Shown: positions 50,051 through 61,616, counted from the first letter of the stretch. The stretch: DNA of 64,000 bases from Vibrio sp. ES.051 (GCF_002563795.1 NZ_PDJL01000006.1:186001-250000), one strand, 5' to 3'. Notes: generated by a model from the sequence alone, not told the origin. A program made the numbers and translations.

Positions 50051-52630
50051 ATGGCGACGAATCAAACTCCGTCACAAGATGTGCAAGAAATGGTGGCTCA
50101 GGCAGATACAGGTGCACGCAGCCCATCGGGTATGCAAGGGCGAATCCTCTGGTTTGTTCCTCTGTGTTGGTCACTATTTCAATTATGGTACGCTTCCCCG
50201 CTACCATTTATTTTTAATTTCGGCGTACTGAACGATACTGAAGCGCGATCAATTCATTTAACTTTCGCGATCTTTTTAGCTTTCACCGCTTACCCCGCAC
50301 TGAAGAATTCTCCACGCGATAATATCCCGCTCGTCGACTGGGTGCTCGCTCTGGCTGGTAGCTTTTCTGCGGCCTATATTTACCTTTTCTATACTGAGCT
50401 TGCTGGACGCTCTGGCGCGCCAACCACTGCGGACATTGTTGTAGCCGTTATTGGTATGGTGCTCCTTTTAGAAGCCACACGCCGTGCTCTCGGGCCCCCT
50501 CTCATGGTGGTGGCTGCGGTATTCCTCACTTACACCTTTGCAGGCCCTTACATGCCCGATGTCATTGCACACAAAGGGGCAAGCTTAAACAAAGCGATGT
50601 CGCATTTGTGGCTGACGACGGAAGGGGTATTTGGTGTCGCATTAGGCGTATCGACCTCCTTCGTGTTCCTATTCGTACTGTTTGGTGCAATGCTCGAGCG
50701 TGCGGGTGCTGGCGCTTACTTTATTAAGGTTGCCTTTTCCCTACTCGGTCATATGAAGGGAGGACCAGCCAAAGCTGCGGTTGTTGCATCAGGATTATCA
50801 GGACTGGTTTCAGGCTCTTCTATCGCCAACGTCGTCACTACTGGTACCTTTACTATTCCATTGATGAAGCGAGTTGGCTTTCCGGGAACCAAAGCGGGTG
50901 CGGTCGAAGTTGCAGCTTCAACTAATGGGCAGTTAACACCACCCATAATGGGAGCCGCCGCGTTTTTGATGGTGGAGTACGTCGGTATCTCTTATGTTGA
51001 AGTCATCAAAGCGGCACTACTTCCCGCTCTGATTTCTTACATCGCTTTGATTTACATTGTTCACCTTGAAGCATGTAAAGCAGGCATGACGGGGCTTCCT
51101 CGTCGCCACACTCCTACACTGGTACAAAGTCTGTTGTCATTTACAGGCACCATCTTAGGACTGGGTGTGCTCAGTGCGCTGGTTTATTACGGTGTTGGCT
51201 GGACCAAAGATGTCTTTGGTGATGCCGCAACGCCAATCGTCACGGTCGCTCTACTCATCGCTTATGTGGGCTTGGTCAAGATCTCGGCAAATCACGCAAA
51301 AGATGGTGCAATTGAGATTGATGCAGAGCTAACAGAAGTGCCCGATCCAGGTCCTACTGTAAAATCTGGCCTGCACTTTCTACTCCCAATCGTGGTACTT
51401 GTATGGTGCTTAACCGTTGAACGATTCTCACCGGGCTTATCGGCATTCTGGGCAACGGTGTTCATGATTTTCATTTTGCTAACTCAGCGTCCATTAATTG
51501 CGCTGCTCTCAAAGCAGGGCGACATGGTTGAACAAACCAAAAATGGTTTTGTTGATCTCGTCGAAAGTTTGGTGTCTGGTGCTCGTAATATGATTGGTAT
51601 TGGTGTCGCAACAGCGGCAGCTGGTACCGTCGTTGGTGTAGTAACACTAACCGGCATCGGTTTGGTTATGACGGATTTTGTTGAGTTCATTTCCGGCGGT
51701 AGCATTATTCTCATGCTTCTTTTTACTGCGATTATCAGTTTAATCCTCGGAATGGGTCTACCTACCACGGCAAACTACATCGTCGTATCTACGCTCATGG
51801 CTCCCGTTATCGTCACCCTTGGTGCTGCGCATGGTCTGATCATCCCGCTCATTGCCGTCCATTTATTCGTGTTCTATTTCGGTATCTTGGCTGACGATAC
51901 CCCTCCTGTGGGTTTAGCCGCGTTTGCCGCAGCAGCGATAGCAAAATCGGACCCAATCCGCACTGGTATCCAAGGCTTTACCTACGATATTCGAACCGCG
52001 ATTTTGCCATTTATGTTCGTGTTCAATACCCAATTACTCTTAATGGGAATTGACTCTTGGTGGCACTTAGCGCTGACGATTATTTCTTCCATTATCGCTA
52101 TGCTGATTTTCTCTGCTGCAACGCAGGGATGGTGGTTTACACGTAACAAATGGTGGGAAACGATCCTATTATTAGTTCTGACATTTTCATTCTTCCGTCC
52201 AGGCTTCTGGTGGGACATGTTGTACCCAGCGAAAGTTCTTTCTCCTGGGGTTGAGATAGCTCAAATCACGGACAACCTAAATGTAGGAGAATCCATAGAG
52301 CTACGTGTTGGCGGTGAGAACTTAGAGGGTGACTATATCGAGAAAACGGTGCGCCTCCCGTTTGATGATGACGCCACGACAGCGGAAGAACGCATTTCTT
52401 CAATGGGTCTAATGCTGACCGAAAGCGACAACAAAATGATTGTCGATATGGTCGAGTTTGGTAGCCCGGCAGAGTCTGCAGGTATCGACTTTGACTGGGA
52501 GATCAAGTGGGTAATACAAGATGCCGCTCGTCCAATGAAAGAATGGGTATTTGTACCGTGCTTAATGATTTTGCTGGTACTTGCCATGAACCAAAAACGT
52601 CGTGCTCGCAAGGAACAACTGAGCGCATAA
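50051..52630 (+). CDS. TRAP transporter fused permease (DctQ-DctM type) with DUF3394 tail
   Basis: 859-residue integral membrane protein that moves the TAXI-bound solute inward with sodium or proton symport. The N-terminal small-subunit-like helices (about 30-175) are fused to the large subunit (about 195-680). GPAKAAVVASGLSGLVSGSSIANVVTTGTFTIP and LILGMGLPTTANYIVVSTLMAPVI are the duplicated TRAP signatures. The C-terminal part (about 690-850) is a DUF3394-type extension containing a PDZ-like GSPAESAGIDFDWEI segment and a last helix. ATG 50051 has AAGGAAAAA upstream. Confidence 0.93.
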   Translation: MATNQTPSQDVQEMVAQADTGARSPSGMQGRILWFVPLCWSLFQLWYASPLPFIFNFGVLNDTEARSIHLTFAIFLAFTAYPALKNSPRDNIPLVDWVLALAGSFSAAYIYLFYTELAGRSGAPTTADIVVAVIGMVLLLEATRRALGPPLMVVAAVFLTYTFAGPYMPDVIAHKGASLNKAMSHLWLTTEGVFGVALGVSTSFVFLFVLFGAMLERAGAGAYFIKVAFSLLGHMKGGPAKAAVVASGLSGLVSGSSIANVVTTGTFTIPLMKRVGFPGTKAGAVEVAASTNGQLTPPIMGAAAFLMVEYVGISYVEVIKAALLPALISYIALIYIVHLEACKAGMTGLPRRHTPTLVQSLLSFTGTILGLGVLSALVYYGVGWTKDVFGDAATPIVTVALLIAYVGLVKISANHAKDGAIEIDAELTEVPDPGPTVKSGLHFLLPIVVLVWCLTVERFSPGLSAFWATVFMIFILLTQRPLIALLSKQGDMVEQTKNGFVDLVESLVSGARNMIGIGVATAAAGTVVGVVTLTGIGLVMTDFVEFISGGSIILMLLFTAIISLILGMGLPTTANYIVVSTLMAPVIVTLGAAHGLIIPLIAVHLFVFYFGILADDTPPVGLAAFAAAAIAKSDPIRTGIQGFTYDIRTAILPFMFVFNTQLLLMGIDSWWHLALTIISSIIAMLIFSAATQGWWFTRNKWWETILLLVLTFSFFRPGFWWDMLYPAKVLSPGVEIAQITDNLNVGESIELRVGGENLEGDYIEKTVRLPFDDDATTAEERISSMGLMLTESDNKMIVDMVEFGSPAESAGIDFDWEIKWVIQDAARPMKEWVFVPCLMILLVLAMNQKRRARKEQLSA

Positions 52631-52674
52631 TCGATTTGGCCCCGAGGATAAGGGGCCTTAATGAGAGACATTGA

Positions 52675-53112
52675 ATGTACAAACAAATTCTTGTTCCGGT
52701 TGATCTAAATGACCAAGGCTTTTCGGACCGAGCTGTTGAGCTGGCCGTTTGGCAGGCTAAGCAAGCGAATGCGGAAATTCATCTGTTGACCGTTTTACCC
52801 GGTATTCACATGTCGATGGTCGCGAGCTATTTTCCAAAAGACGCGGCAATGAAAATGAAGCAAGACGTAAAACAGCAACTGAAAACATTCGCCAATGAAC
52901 ACATCGATGAAGATGTTATTTATAAGGTACACGTTGCCGAAGGGAAAGCTTACGCGACAATTCTTGATTATGCGGAGCGTTTAGGGGCGGATCTTATCAT
53001 CATGCCAAGTCACAAACGCTCGAAAATCAACAAAGTGATGCTTGGCTCGGTCGCCAGTAAAGTAGTGGAATACTCTCCCATCAACGTAATGGTGGTGAAG
53101 CCTCAAAACTAA
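52675..53112 (+). CDS. Universal stress protein (UspA family)
   Basis: 145 residues, single Usp domain. YKQILVPVDLNDQGFSDRAVELAV (residues 2-25) has the N-terminal Asp, and GADLIIMPSHKR with MLGSVASKVVEYSPINVMVVK (about 121-141) forms the nucleotide-binding end. It follows the TRAP permease by 44 bases in the same direction. In Halomonas, the UspA-like TeaD binds ATP and tunes TRAP uptake of ectoine, so this protein probably regulates the adjacent transporter; that is inference from context. Confidence 0.92.
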   Translation: MYKQILVPVDLNDQGFSDRAVELAVWQAKQANAEIHLLTVLPGIHMSMVASYFPKDAAMKMKQDVKQQLKTFANEHIDEDVIYKVHVAEGKAYATILDYAERLGADLIIMPSHKRSKINKVMLGSVASKVVEYSPINVMVVKPQN

Positions 53113-53146
53113 TTCTCGTATGAGACAGCTAACTAAAAAGCGCAGA

Positions 53147-53181
53147 AAAATAACAAGGTTGACGTGAACGTCAACCTTGTT
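53147..53181. terminator. Terminator between the Usp gene and thiQ
   Basis: AACAAGGTTGACG / CGTCAACCTTGTT, a 13-base perfect stem with a 4-base loop. On the minus strand it runs into ATTTTTC, so it fits thiBPQ best; on the plus strand no T-run follows. Confidence 0.8.
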
Positions 53182-53198
53182 CCCTACGTCTAAAAACC

Positions 53199-53903
53199 TC
53201 ATCCGGCAGCGCGAACAAACGCTTGTAACGCTTCACTCGGGTGCGATACTTTAAGCTCATCGAGCACGCCTCTCGCTTCGACTTTACCATCAACAACAAA
53301 CGCAAAATGACTCGCTATGGCTCTCGCATCACTCAAATGATGCGTGACCATCAAAACCGTGATACACCGCTCATTTGCCAGTCGCTTTACTAACGCCAAC
53401 ATCTCTTCATGTAATACTGGATCCAAAGCAGAAAACGGCTCATCCAACAACCAGATAGGATGCGCCTGTACAAAACATCGCGCTAAAGCAACCCGTTGAC
53501 GTTGACCGCCAGATAAGTGTTCAGGCAAACGGTCAAGATACTCCATGACTCCCACTTGCTGCGCCGCTTGCTCAACCTGGCGCACTTGATCTGCCGTGAG
53601 TTTAAGCCCCGGCTGCAAACCTAAACCAATATTGTCACGCACCGATAAGTGAGCGAACAAATTGTGTTCCTGAAATAACATCGAGAAAGGACGCTGATAA
53701 GGCGCGTGGTGAATAATCGATTCACCATCGACGCGAATGTCGCCTTGGTCTGGATGTATAAACCCAGCCACCAAAGCCAGCAACGTCGACTTTCCCGCTC
53801 CACTCGGCCCCATCAGCGATACAATCTGACCACGCTCAATGGTTAAGTCAAAACGAAACAGTTCACGTTGGTAGGTATACTGCACATCATCCAACACTAA
53901 CAT
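53199..53903 (-). CDS. thiQ: Thiamine ABC transporter ATPase (ThiQ)
   Basis: ATPase of the thiamine/TPP importer. 234 residues. Walker A GPSGAGKST (residues 32-40), ABC signature LSGGQRQRVALAR (about 128-140), Walker B WLLDEPFSALDP and the H-loop VTHH are all present. It is the last gene of thiBPQ. Its start overlaps the thiP stop codon by one base (shared base at 53903). Residue lengths fit E. coli ThiQ. Confidence 0.96.
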   Translation of the reverse strand: MLVLDDVQYTYQRELFRFDLTIERGQIVSLMGPSGAGKSTLLALVAGFIHPDQGDIRVDGESIIHHAPYQRPFSMLFQEHNLFAHLSVRDNIGLGLQPGLKLTADQVRQVEQAAQQVGVMEYLDRLPEHLSGGQRQRVALARCFVQAHPIWLLDEPFSALDPVLHEEMLALVKRLANERCITVLMVTHHLSDARAIASHFAFVVDGKVEARGVLDELKVSHPSEALQAFVRAAG

Positions 53904-55489
53904 TACGCTCTCTCCTTCGTTTTCAATACTTGCTCTATCAGCGCAAAACAGCCCACACTCAACAACAACAAGGTCACCGATACCACCGCTGCCGCTTCCA
54001 TCTGATAGCTGCCAAGCAACTGGAATAAATACAGAGGTAAGGTGCGGAACTCTTGTCCGCCAAACAATGCGATGGCACTTAAATCGCCAATCGCAAACAT
54101 AAAGCTAATCGCAAACGCATGTGCGAATGGCTTGCGCAGCGCTTGCCACTCCACCACCTTAAACCGTTGCCAGCCACGCATGCCTAAGCTGGCACATACA
54201 TACTGATATTGCTGTTCAATGTGCAGCATTGGTTGTGCCAGCGTTTTAATCACATAAGGCAAAGCCATCAAACCATTCACCAAAATCACGACAAAGAACG
54301 CCAAGCTAAAAACATCGGTAAATGATCGCAGTAGTAAGAATAACCCGGTGCTAATCACCAAACCTGGCGTGACCAATATAATGGTGCCAATCAACTCAAT
54401 CTGATCGGCGCGAGTGTTCTTATATTGCAGACGCCAGCGGCGACTGGTAAGCAAAATTGACACGCCTGATGCCACCGCCAATGAGCTTGCGAACAGCGCA
54501 ACGGTTAACGAGTTACACAACGCAGACCAAAAACGTTCATCAGTTAACACCGTCCAAACCTGTTGATTAATACCACTCAATAACACCATCAATAACGGCG
54601 GTATTACCAGTAAAAAGGCACCTATGATCCAAAAGCCATCCCAAGCTTTTGACCACCGATGATCCTTCGTTAAATATTGCTGTACCGATGTGCTGCCAGC
54701 GCTGATAGAAACAGGCTTCGTTAACTTCTGCACTCCAATTGCGATCAGTCCACACAACAGCATCTGCCACAGCGCTAACAGCGCTCCGGCTTGCAAATCA
54801 AAATCAAACTTAATCGCTTGGTAGATAGCCAATTCAATAGTGGTCGATTTAGGTCCACCACCCAGCGCCATCACCGTCGCAAAACTGGTGAAGCACAACA
54901 TAAAAACTAACCCGCTGACGTGCGGCAATTGCTGTCTTAACCGCGGCCACTCCACCCAACGAAACTTATTCCAATGACTCATACCTAGATGCGCGCAAAG
55001 CTTATGTTGCTCCGCAGGAATGGACTCCAAGGCTTGCAACAGCAAACGCGCCGCGTAAGGTAAATTAAAGAACACATGGGCAAGTAAAATGCCGTTCAAA
55101 CCGTAAATAGAGAATGGCAGTTTGCTATCGAAACTTTGCAACCACTGCGCCAACAAACCACTGTTGCCATAAATCGCTAAGAGCCCGAAAACGCCAACCA
55201 ACACCGGCAGAACCAGCGTCGATGCAAACAGCTTAAGCAGTAATGACTTACCCCAAAATTGGCGACGTGAAAGCGCGTGCGCAACTGGAATGGCAAAGCC
55301 AACACTGAGCAATGTGGAAAGAAACGCTTGGTAGAAGCTGAACTTGGTGACATGTTGATAGTACGGGTCGTCCCATACCACAGACACATCAAGTGAAGGA
55401 GCTTGAACAATCAAAGCACCGAGGGCAGAAATAACAAAGGTCGCGATGATCATCGCGACCTCTAAACCTATTTTTGGAACAGAATTCAA
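53903..55489 (-). CDS. thiP: Thiamine ABC transporter permease (ThiP)
   Basis: 528-residue inner-membrane permease made of two fused binding-protein-dependent transport domains, about 12 helices. The EAA-type loops are recognisable: AHLGMSHWNKFRWVEWPRL in the first half and ASLGMRGWQRFKVVEWQAL in the second. It partners ThiQ and ThiB for thiamine and TPP import. It follows thiB by 41 bases and is downstream of a TPP riboswitch. Confidence 0.95.
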   Translation of the reverse strand: MNSVPKIGLEVAMIIATFVISALGALIVQAPSLDVSVVWDDPYYQHVTKFSFYQAFLSTLLSVGFAIPVAHALSRRQFWGKSLLLKLFASTLVLPVLVGVFGLLAIYGNSGLLAQWLQSFDSKLPFSIYGLNGILLAHVFFNLPYAARLLLQALESIPAEQHKLCAHLGMSHWNKFRWVEWPRLRQQLPHVSGLVFMLCFTSFATVMALGGGPKSTTIELAIYQAIKFDFDLQAGALLALWQMLLCGLIAIGVQKLTKPVSISAGSTSVQQYLTKDHRWSKAWDGFWIIGAFLLVIPPLLMVLLSGINQQVWTVLTDERFWSALCNSLTVALFASSLAVASGVSILLTSRRWRLQYKNTRADQIELIGTIILVTPGLVISTGLFLLLRSFTDVFSLAFFVVILVNGLMALPYVIKTLAQPMLHIEQQYQYVCASLGMRGWQRFKVVEWQALRKPFAHAFAISFMFAIGDLSAIALFGGQEFRTLPLYLFQLLGSYQMEAAAVVSVTLLLLSVGCFALIEQVLKTKERA

Positions 55490-55530
55490 AGGTAAAACCT
55501 ATCTCATTCAGATGAGGGTTGGAACGTCAG

Positions 55531-56523
55531 CTAAAACGTCAGTGCGCTTTGCCATTCACGAATCCAAGACTTACGCATTTTTGCCACTTCATCAGCACTA
55601 AAACTCAACGACTTGCTTGGAACGCTCAAGGTTTCAAAACCTTTAGGTAACTCAACGTCAGTGACTGGGTACATCCAGTTGCCCATTGGCATCGCCGATT
55701 GAAACTCATCACTTAAAATGAAATTCATAAACTGCTCAGCGAGTTCTGAATTTTTTGATCCTTTCACTTTGGCGGCTACTTCAACTTGCATGTAATGACC
55801 TTCCGCAAAATTCGCCGTCGCAAAATTCGAATCGTTTTCCGCAATCAAGTGGTACGCAGGTGATGTGGTGTAAGAAAGCACTAAATCCGACTCGCCATTT
55901 AAGAACATGGAATACGCTTCAGACCACCCTTTGGTGACCGTAACCGTTTTATTCGCCAGCTTCTGCCACGCTTGTGTCACGTCATCACCATAGATGGATT
56001 TCATCCACAGCATCAAGCCTTGCCCCGGCGTTGAAGTACGCGGATCTTGATAAATCACTTTCAAATCGTCGCGCGTTTCCACCAGCTCTTTCATGCTTTT
56101 CGGTGGATTAGTCAGTTTCTCTTTGTTGTACACAAACGCGAAGTAGCCGTAATCGTACGGGACAAATGTGTTGTCATTCCAGCCGTTTGGCAGCACCGTT
56201 TTGGTGGTATCAACACGATGCTCTGCCAGTAGTCCGGTTTTCTTCGCTTCTGCCATTAGGTTGTTATCCAAACCTAATAGAATATCAGCTTTGCTGTTGC
56301 GCCCCTCTAAGCGAAGACGGTTGAGAATGGATACGCCATCGTCCAGTGCCACAAAGTTTACGTCACAACCACATTTTGCTTCGAATGCTTGCTCGATTTT
56401 AGGACCGGGGCCCCAGTCAGCAGCAAAAGAGTCATAAGTATAGATGGTTAAGGGGTTTTCATCAGCTAAGGCTGACGCAGAAGCAATTGCCGCTAAAACA
56501 ATCAAACTAGAAGTGGTTTTCAC
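55531..56523 (-). CDS. thiB: Thiamine-binding periplasmic protein (ThiB/TbpA)
   Basis: 330 residues with a signal peptide (cleavage after ALA, residue 20). The mature protein starts with NPLTIYTYDSFAADWGPGP, then FEAKCGCDVNFVALDDG with two cysteines, and YDYGYFAFVYNKEKL further on. It captures thiamine, TMP and TPP for ThiPQ. It is the first gene after the TPP riboswitch, about 85 bases downstream of the THI-box. Confidence 0.95.
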   Translation of the reverse strand: MKTTSSLIVLAAIASASALADENPLTIYTYDSFAADWGPGPKIEQAFEAKCGCDVNFVALDDGVSILNRLRLEGRNSKADILLGLDNNLMAEAKKTGLLAEHRVDTTKTVLPNGWNDNTFVPYDYGYFAFVYNKEKLTNPPKSMKELVETRDDLKVIYQDPRTSTPGQGLMLWMKSIYGDDVTQAWQKLANKTVTVTKGWSEAYSMFLNGESDLVLSYTTSPAYHLIAENDSNFATANFAEGHYMQVEVAAKVKGSKNSELAEQFMNFILSDEFQSAMPMGNWMYPVTDVELPKGFETLSVPSKSLSFSADEVAKMRKSWIREWQSALTF

Positions 56524-56607
56524 TGCTCGCTCTCCATGAGTATTTCAAAGAAATAAGTTGAGCGGCACAGGCTTGAGGTGGCTATTAAGGACTTCCAATA
56601 TCCAGAC

Positions 56608-56736
56608 TCAATTCCTACGCCAGCATTATCTGGTTCAGGTAATACGGGTCCCCGCCTGCGTAACAAGGTTAAGCATTAGGTCTCAGCGTCCACACGCATT
56701 GATACTGCCAATGCAAAATGGTTTAGCTCCCCGATG
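56608..56736 (-). promoter_or_regulatory. TPP riboswitch (THI element) before thiBPQ
   Basis: On the minus strand the conserved blocks occur in order: CGGGGAGCT (56734-56726), GCTGAGA, ACCCGTATTACCTGAACCAG, and ATAATGCTGGCGTAGGAA (ending near 56612). These match the THI-box of TPP riboswitches, including the CUGAGA and ACCUGA helices. The variable stem between CGGGGAGCT and GCTGAGA is about 40 bases. It should shut off thiBPQ when TPP is plentiful, probably by blocking thiB translation. Confidence 0.93.
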
Positions 56737-56803
56737 AGTTCGATGAATTGTATACCCAATTCACCTAGAAATGCTAGGTTTCGCGAGATAGCTCTGGAAT
56801 CAA

Positions 56804-57439
56804 TTACGAACGTTGATCATAACCCCAACGCGGCACTAAGCCTTGCTCAAGGCCAAGGTGATCCAGAATTCTCGCCACCATGAAGTCGACTAAATCTTCA
56901 ATACGCTTGGGTTGATGATAAAAGCCTGGCGCCGCAGGCATGATGGTCACGCCCATTTGCGATAATTTGTGCATATTCTCTAAGTGCAGCGTCGAAAAGG
57001 GGGTTTCACGTACCACGAGCAGTAACTGACCGCGCTCTTTCATCACCACGTCAGCGGCGCGCTCAATCAAATTATCCGACATACCATGCGCGATCGCCGC
57101 AACACTGCCTGCTGAACATGGGCAAACCACCATTTGCTTGGGTGCCGCAGAGCCAGACGCTACCGGCGAAAACCAATCGTCTTTACCACAAACGGTGAGG
57201 TTATTTGGGTCACAATTGAGATGTTCCACCAGCGCTTGCTTTGCAGCTTCGGGGCCGCTTGGCAGCTTAAGGTTGTGTTCGGTCGCCATCACCACACGCG
57301 CCGCCGAAGAGATCAGCACGTAAACGTGGTAATCCGCCGCGACTAAACATTCGAGAAGACGGAGGCCATAAGGCGCACCAGACGCCCCCGTTAGGGCCAA
57401 AGTGATGGCTTTTTCTGCTTGCTGCTGTTTGTTTTGCAT
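56804..57439 (-). CDS. ubiX: Flavin prenyltransferase UbiX
   Basis: Makes the prenylated FMN cofactor used by UbiD in ubiquinone synthesis. 211 residues. The N-terminal [20 protein letters not shown] (about 14-33) is the FMN-binding start, and [25 protein letters not shown] plus [21 protein letters not shown] are signatures. The ATG at 57439 comes four bases after the mpl stop codon; a longer upstream start overlapping mpl is rejected. It forms a pair with mpl. Confidence 0.95.
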   Translation of the reverse strand: MQNKQQQAEKAITLALTGASGAPYGLRLLECLVAADYHVYVLISSAARVVMATEHNLKLPSGPEAAKQALVEHLNCDPNNLTVCGKDDWFSPVASGSAAPKQMVVCPCSAGSVAAIAHGMSDNLIERAADVVMKERGQLLLVVRETPFSTLHLENMHKLSQMGVTIMPAAPGFYHQPKRIEDLVDFMVARILDHLGLEQGLVPRWGYDQRS

Positions 57440-57443
57440 AAAA

Positions 57444-58802
57444 TCAGACTTTTTGTTTAAGTTGCTCGAGGATCTTGCTGTGAATACCGCCAAAGCCACC
57501 ATTACTCATGACTAGAATTTGGTCGCCTTTACTTGCACGCTCCACGATTTTAGACACCAGTTTATCTATATCAGCATCCACAAAAGCTGGCTGCTGGCAC
57601 TGATCGGCAATGTCTTGAACGGACCATTCAATACTATCTGGCTGGAAGAGGAACACTTCGTCAGCATTGTGCAGCGAATTCGCGAGTGCATTATTGTGAA
57701 CACCACGTTTCATCGTGGCAGAGCGAGGTTCTAACACAGCAAAAATACGTTGCTTGCCTACCTTGTTACGCAAACCGCCGACGGTGAGTTCAATCGCCGT
57801 CGGGTGATGGGCAAAATCATCGTAAACCGTGATGCCTTGCGCTTCACCTTTTAACTCCAAGCGGCGCTTAGTATTGATGAAGCGACCAAGAGCCTGACAA
57901 GCTAAATCCGGTGTCACACCAACGTGTCGCGCCGCAGCAATCGCCATCAGCGCATTATCAACGTTGTGATCACCAACGAGTTCCCATTCAACAGTGCCCA
58001 CTTTTTTGCCTTGCAGAGCAACGTCGAATTTTGAACCATCGGCCACCAACTTGTCCGTTTGCCAGTCACCGCCAACACCCGAAAACTGCTCTTCTGTCCA
58101 ACAGCCACGTTCAAGTACATCCGTCAACGCCGGATCTTGCTTCGGCGCCAAAATCAAACCATTGCCCGGCACGGTTCGTACCAAATGGTGAAACTGGCGC
58201 TTAATCGCTTCAAGATCATCGAAGATGTCAGCATGATCGAACTCAAGGTTATTCATGATCAAAGTGCGAGGGTGGTAATGCACAAACTTAGAACGCTTAT
58301 CGAAAAAAGCACTGTCATATTCGTCCGCTTCAACAACAAAAAACATGCTTTCACCCAAACGCGCAGAGACACCAAAGTTGCCCAGTACCCCACCGACTAG
58401 GAAACCAGGTTGATAACCACAATCTTCCAGTATCCACGCTAGCATGCTCGACGTAGTGGTTTTACCGTGTGTCCCCGATACCGCTAACACCCAACGGTCG
58501 TGCAGCAAAAACTCGTTCAGCCACTGCGGACCAGAGGTATAGCGCATGTTGGTATTGAGTACATGTTCGACACACGGATTACCACGACTCATCGCATTGC
58601 CGATCACCACAAGGTCTGGTTGAGGGTCAAGCTGAGATGGGTCGAAGCCTTCAATTATTTCAATACCTTGAGACTCTAGCAGTGTACTCATCGGTGGGTA
58701 AACGTTGGCATCAGAGCCTGTGACTTTATGCCCTAGCTGACGCGCTAAAATTGCAGCGCCGCCCATAAACGTGCCACAGATACCCAAGATATGAATGTGC
58801 AT
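57444..58802 (-). CDS. mpl: UDP-MurNAc tripeptide ligase for peptidoglycan recycling (Mpl)
   Basis: Attaches recycled L-Ala-gamma-D-Glu-meso-DAP tripeptide to UDP-MurNAc. 452 residues. [42 protein letters not shown] is the N-terminal Mur domain (first 42 residues, quoted as motif [12 protein letters not shown]), the ATP loop is [12 protein letters not shown] (about 111-122), and [18 protein letters not shown] is C-terminal. It is divergent from fbp, and ubiX follows by four bases. Confidence 0.95.
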   Translation of the reverse strand: MHIHILGICGTFMGGAAILARQLGHKVTGSDANVYPPMSTLLESQGIEIIEGFDPSQLDPQPDLVVIGNAMSRGNPCVEHVLNTNMRYTSGPQWLNEFLLHDRWVLAVSGTHGKTTTSSMLAWILEDCGYQPGFLVGGVLGNFGVSARLGESMFFVVEADEYDSAFFDKRSKFVHYHPRTLIMNNLEFDHADIFDDLEAIKRQFHHLVRTVPGNGLILAPKQDPALTDVLERGCWTEEQFSGVGGDWQTDKLVADGSKFDVALQGKKVGTVEWELVGDHNVDNALMAIAAARHVGVTPDLACQALGRFINTKRRLELKGEAQGITVYDDFAHHPTAIELTVGGLRNKVGKQRIFAVLEPRSATMKRGVHNNALANSLHNADEVFLFQPDSIEWSVQDIADQCQQPAFVDADIDKLVSKIVERASKGDQILVMSNGGFGGIHSKILEQLKQKV

Positions 58803-60131
<1,329 letters not shown>

Positions 60132-60248
60132 TGTCCAACGCGGCGGGTATTTACCTGCTGCGTTTTTGTCGCTAGAGTGAAATGCGAATCTATCATCAGA
60201 TGAGGCCATTCTTTTGTGCACTCATCCTCAATGAAAAGGAATATTCAA

Positions 60249-60779
60249 ATGAGCCTAAACCATGTGCCAGCAGGTAAATCGCTACCTGACGATATCTACG
60301 TCGTTATCGAAATTCCTGCAAATGCCGATCCAATCAAATACGAAGTAGATAAAGACTCCGGTGCGGTATTTGTCGACCGTTTCATGTCGGCACCTATGTT
60401 TTACCCATGTAATTATGGCTATGTGAACCACACACTCTCTCTCGACGGTGATCCAGTCGACGTACTTGTTCCTACTCCATACCCACTCATGCCAGGTTCA
60501 GTGATTCGCTGCCGTCCGGTTGGCGTATTAAAAATGACGGATGAGTCCGGTGAAGACGCGAAAGTGGTTGCGGTTCCTCACTCAAAAATCTCGAAAGAGT
60601 ACGAGCACATCCAAGATGTAAGCGATATCCCTGAGTTACTCAAAGCGCAAATCACGCACTTCTTTGAACGTTATAAAGAGTTAGAATCCGGTAAGTGGGT
60701 GAAAGTGGATGGCTGGGCAGATGTTGCCGCCGCTAAAGCTGAGATCTTAGAATCTTACGAGCGCGCTCAACGTAAATAA
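60249..60779 (+). CDS. ppa: Inorganic pyrophosphatase (Ppa)
   Basis: Hydrolyses pyrophosphate and pulls biosynthetic reactions forward. 176 residues, family I, the E. coli length. [26 protein letters not shown] (about 19-44), the metal-binding DGDPVDVLV (about 66-74) and the late EDAKVVAVP are present. ATG 60249 follows AAGGAATATTC; the in-frame extension upstream is not used. Confidence 0.98.
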   Translation: MSLNHVPAGKSLPDDIYVVIEIPANADPIKYEVDKDSGAVFVDRFMSAPMFYPCNYGYVNHTLSLDGDPVDVLVPTPYPLMPGSVIRCRPVGVLKMTDESGEDAKVVAVPHSKISKEYEHIQDVSDIPELLKAQITHFFERYKELESGKWVKVDGWADVAAAKAEILESYERAQRK

Positions 60780-60801
60780 GCGTCGCTGCTGATACAACAT
60801 T

Positions 60802-60837
60802 AAAAAGAGCGGCTTTAGGGCCGCTCTTTTGTTTTTC
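60802..60837 (+). terminator. Terminator of ppa
   Basis: AAAAGAGCGGC / GCCGCTCTTTT 11-base stem ending TTTTGTTTTT, 23 bases after the ppa stop codon. It can also serve the convergent lipoprotein gene. Confidence 0.9.
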
Positions 60838-60853
60838 ATCTTATGTAAATCAA

Positions 60854-61219
60854 CTAGATAGCCCCGCCTGCAGAGGACATCCGTCCAGCGTCATAGTCAT
60901 GCTGAAAGAAAGGGTCTACGTCATCACAAATACCAAAGTATGGACGCCCGATGACACCGAGCATATACGCACTTTGCTCGCAATACTCTTGCTTCCCTTG
61001 CTGGTAACCCGTTTGATACGCCATGATCAATTCAGGTGTGGCATGGTTTGCATTACCATCAAGTGCGGCAATACGCTCGCCAGATAACGCTCGAAGTCCA
61101 TCTAAAGCGGACTGCTTACCAAACGCTTGCCAATCGACAACACTGCTCGATGTCGGTAGGGTTGTTTGCGCACAGGCAACAAGAAGCAACGCCATTGCGC
61201 CAATTACGAATGCCCTCAT
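60854..61219 (-). CDS. DUF2799 lipoprotein
   Basis: 121 residues with a lipoprotein signal (MRAFVIGAMALLLVAC, acylated Cys16). WQAFGKQSALDGLRA and YQTGYQQGKQEYCEQSAYMLGVIGRPYFGIC match DUF2799 proteins, which share a Y-x2-G-x4-YC pattern. It is likely anchored in the outer or inner membrane facing the periplasm. Function unknown. It precedes the ytfP-like gene only in position, with the opposite end facing ppa. Confidence 0.85.
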   Translation of the reverse strand: MRAFVIGAMALLLVACAQTTLPTSSSVVDWQAFGKQSALDGLRALSGERIAALDGNANHATPELIMAYQTGYQQGKQEYCEQSAYMLGVIGRPYFGICDDVDPFFQHDYDAGRMSSAGGAI

Positions 61220-61268
61220 CGTAACTCCTTAGTGATCAGCTCGTCGCTATTGATAATGTCAGTATAGC

Positions 61269-61616
61269 TCACACCTTTTGACACCAATCTCCAGAGGCGA
61301 TTTCTTCGGTCATTTGCTTGGTACCTTGATACAAATAGAGCCAAGCTTGGCCAAACGGGGTCATGATACTCTCACGACGATACTCTACTGGCACATCTTC
61401 CAACTTATCTAGCTCAGCCAAGGTTTCATCATCAATTAGATACACCTCACCTTGAATCGAGCGTTGCCCAACAGACAATGCCGGATAAGGGCCTAAATCA
61501 TATAATGCGAACTGAGCATCCGTTTCATGTTGACCAAGAAACTGAGCCGAGCTCAGAAAGTGGTGATTACACTCCCCTTGACGTAATGTTCCATATACAA
61601 AAACTAAATGCTGCAT
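61269..61616 (-). CDS. ytfP: Gamma-glutamylcyclotransferase-like protein (YtfP family)
   Basis: 115 residues with the AIG2/GGCT-like fold. VFVYGTLRQGECNHHFLSSAQFLG (residues 4-27) has the YGTLR loop, and QGEVYLIDDETLAELDKLE contains the acidic residue expected at the active site (about Glu57 or Glu69). The usual E. coli order ytfM-ytfN-ytfP (tamA, tamB, ytfP) is kept. It lies 32 bases after tamB and is likely cotranscribed. Confidence 0.9.
   Translation of the reverse strand: MQHLVFVYGTLRQGECNHHFLSSAQFLGQHETDAQFALYDLGPYPALSVGQRSIQGEVYLIDDETLAELDKLEDVPVEYRRESIMTPFGQAWLYLYQGTKQMTEEIASGDWCQKV

Noticed and set aside
57440..57502. Longer UbiX start overlapping mpl
   Set aside because: The extra residues do not match UbiX proteins, and ATG 57439 directly after the mpl stop codon fits a coupled operon.
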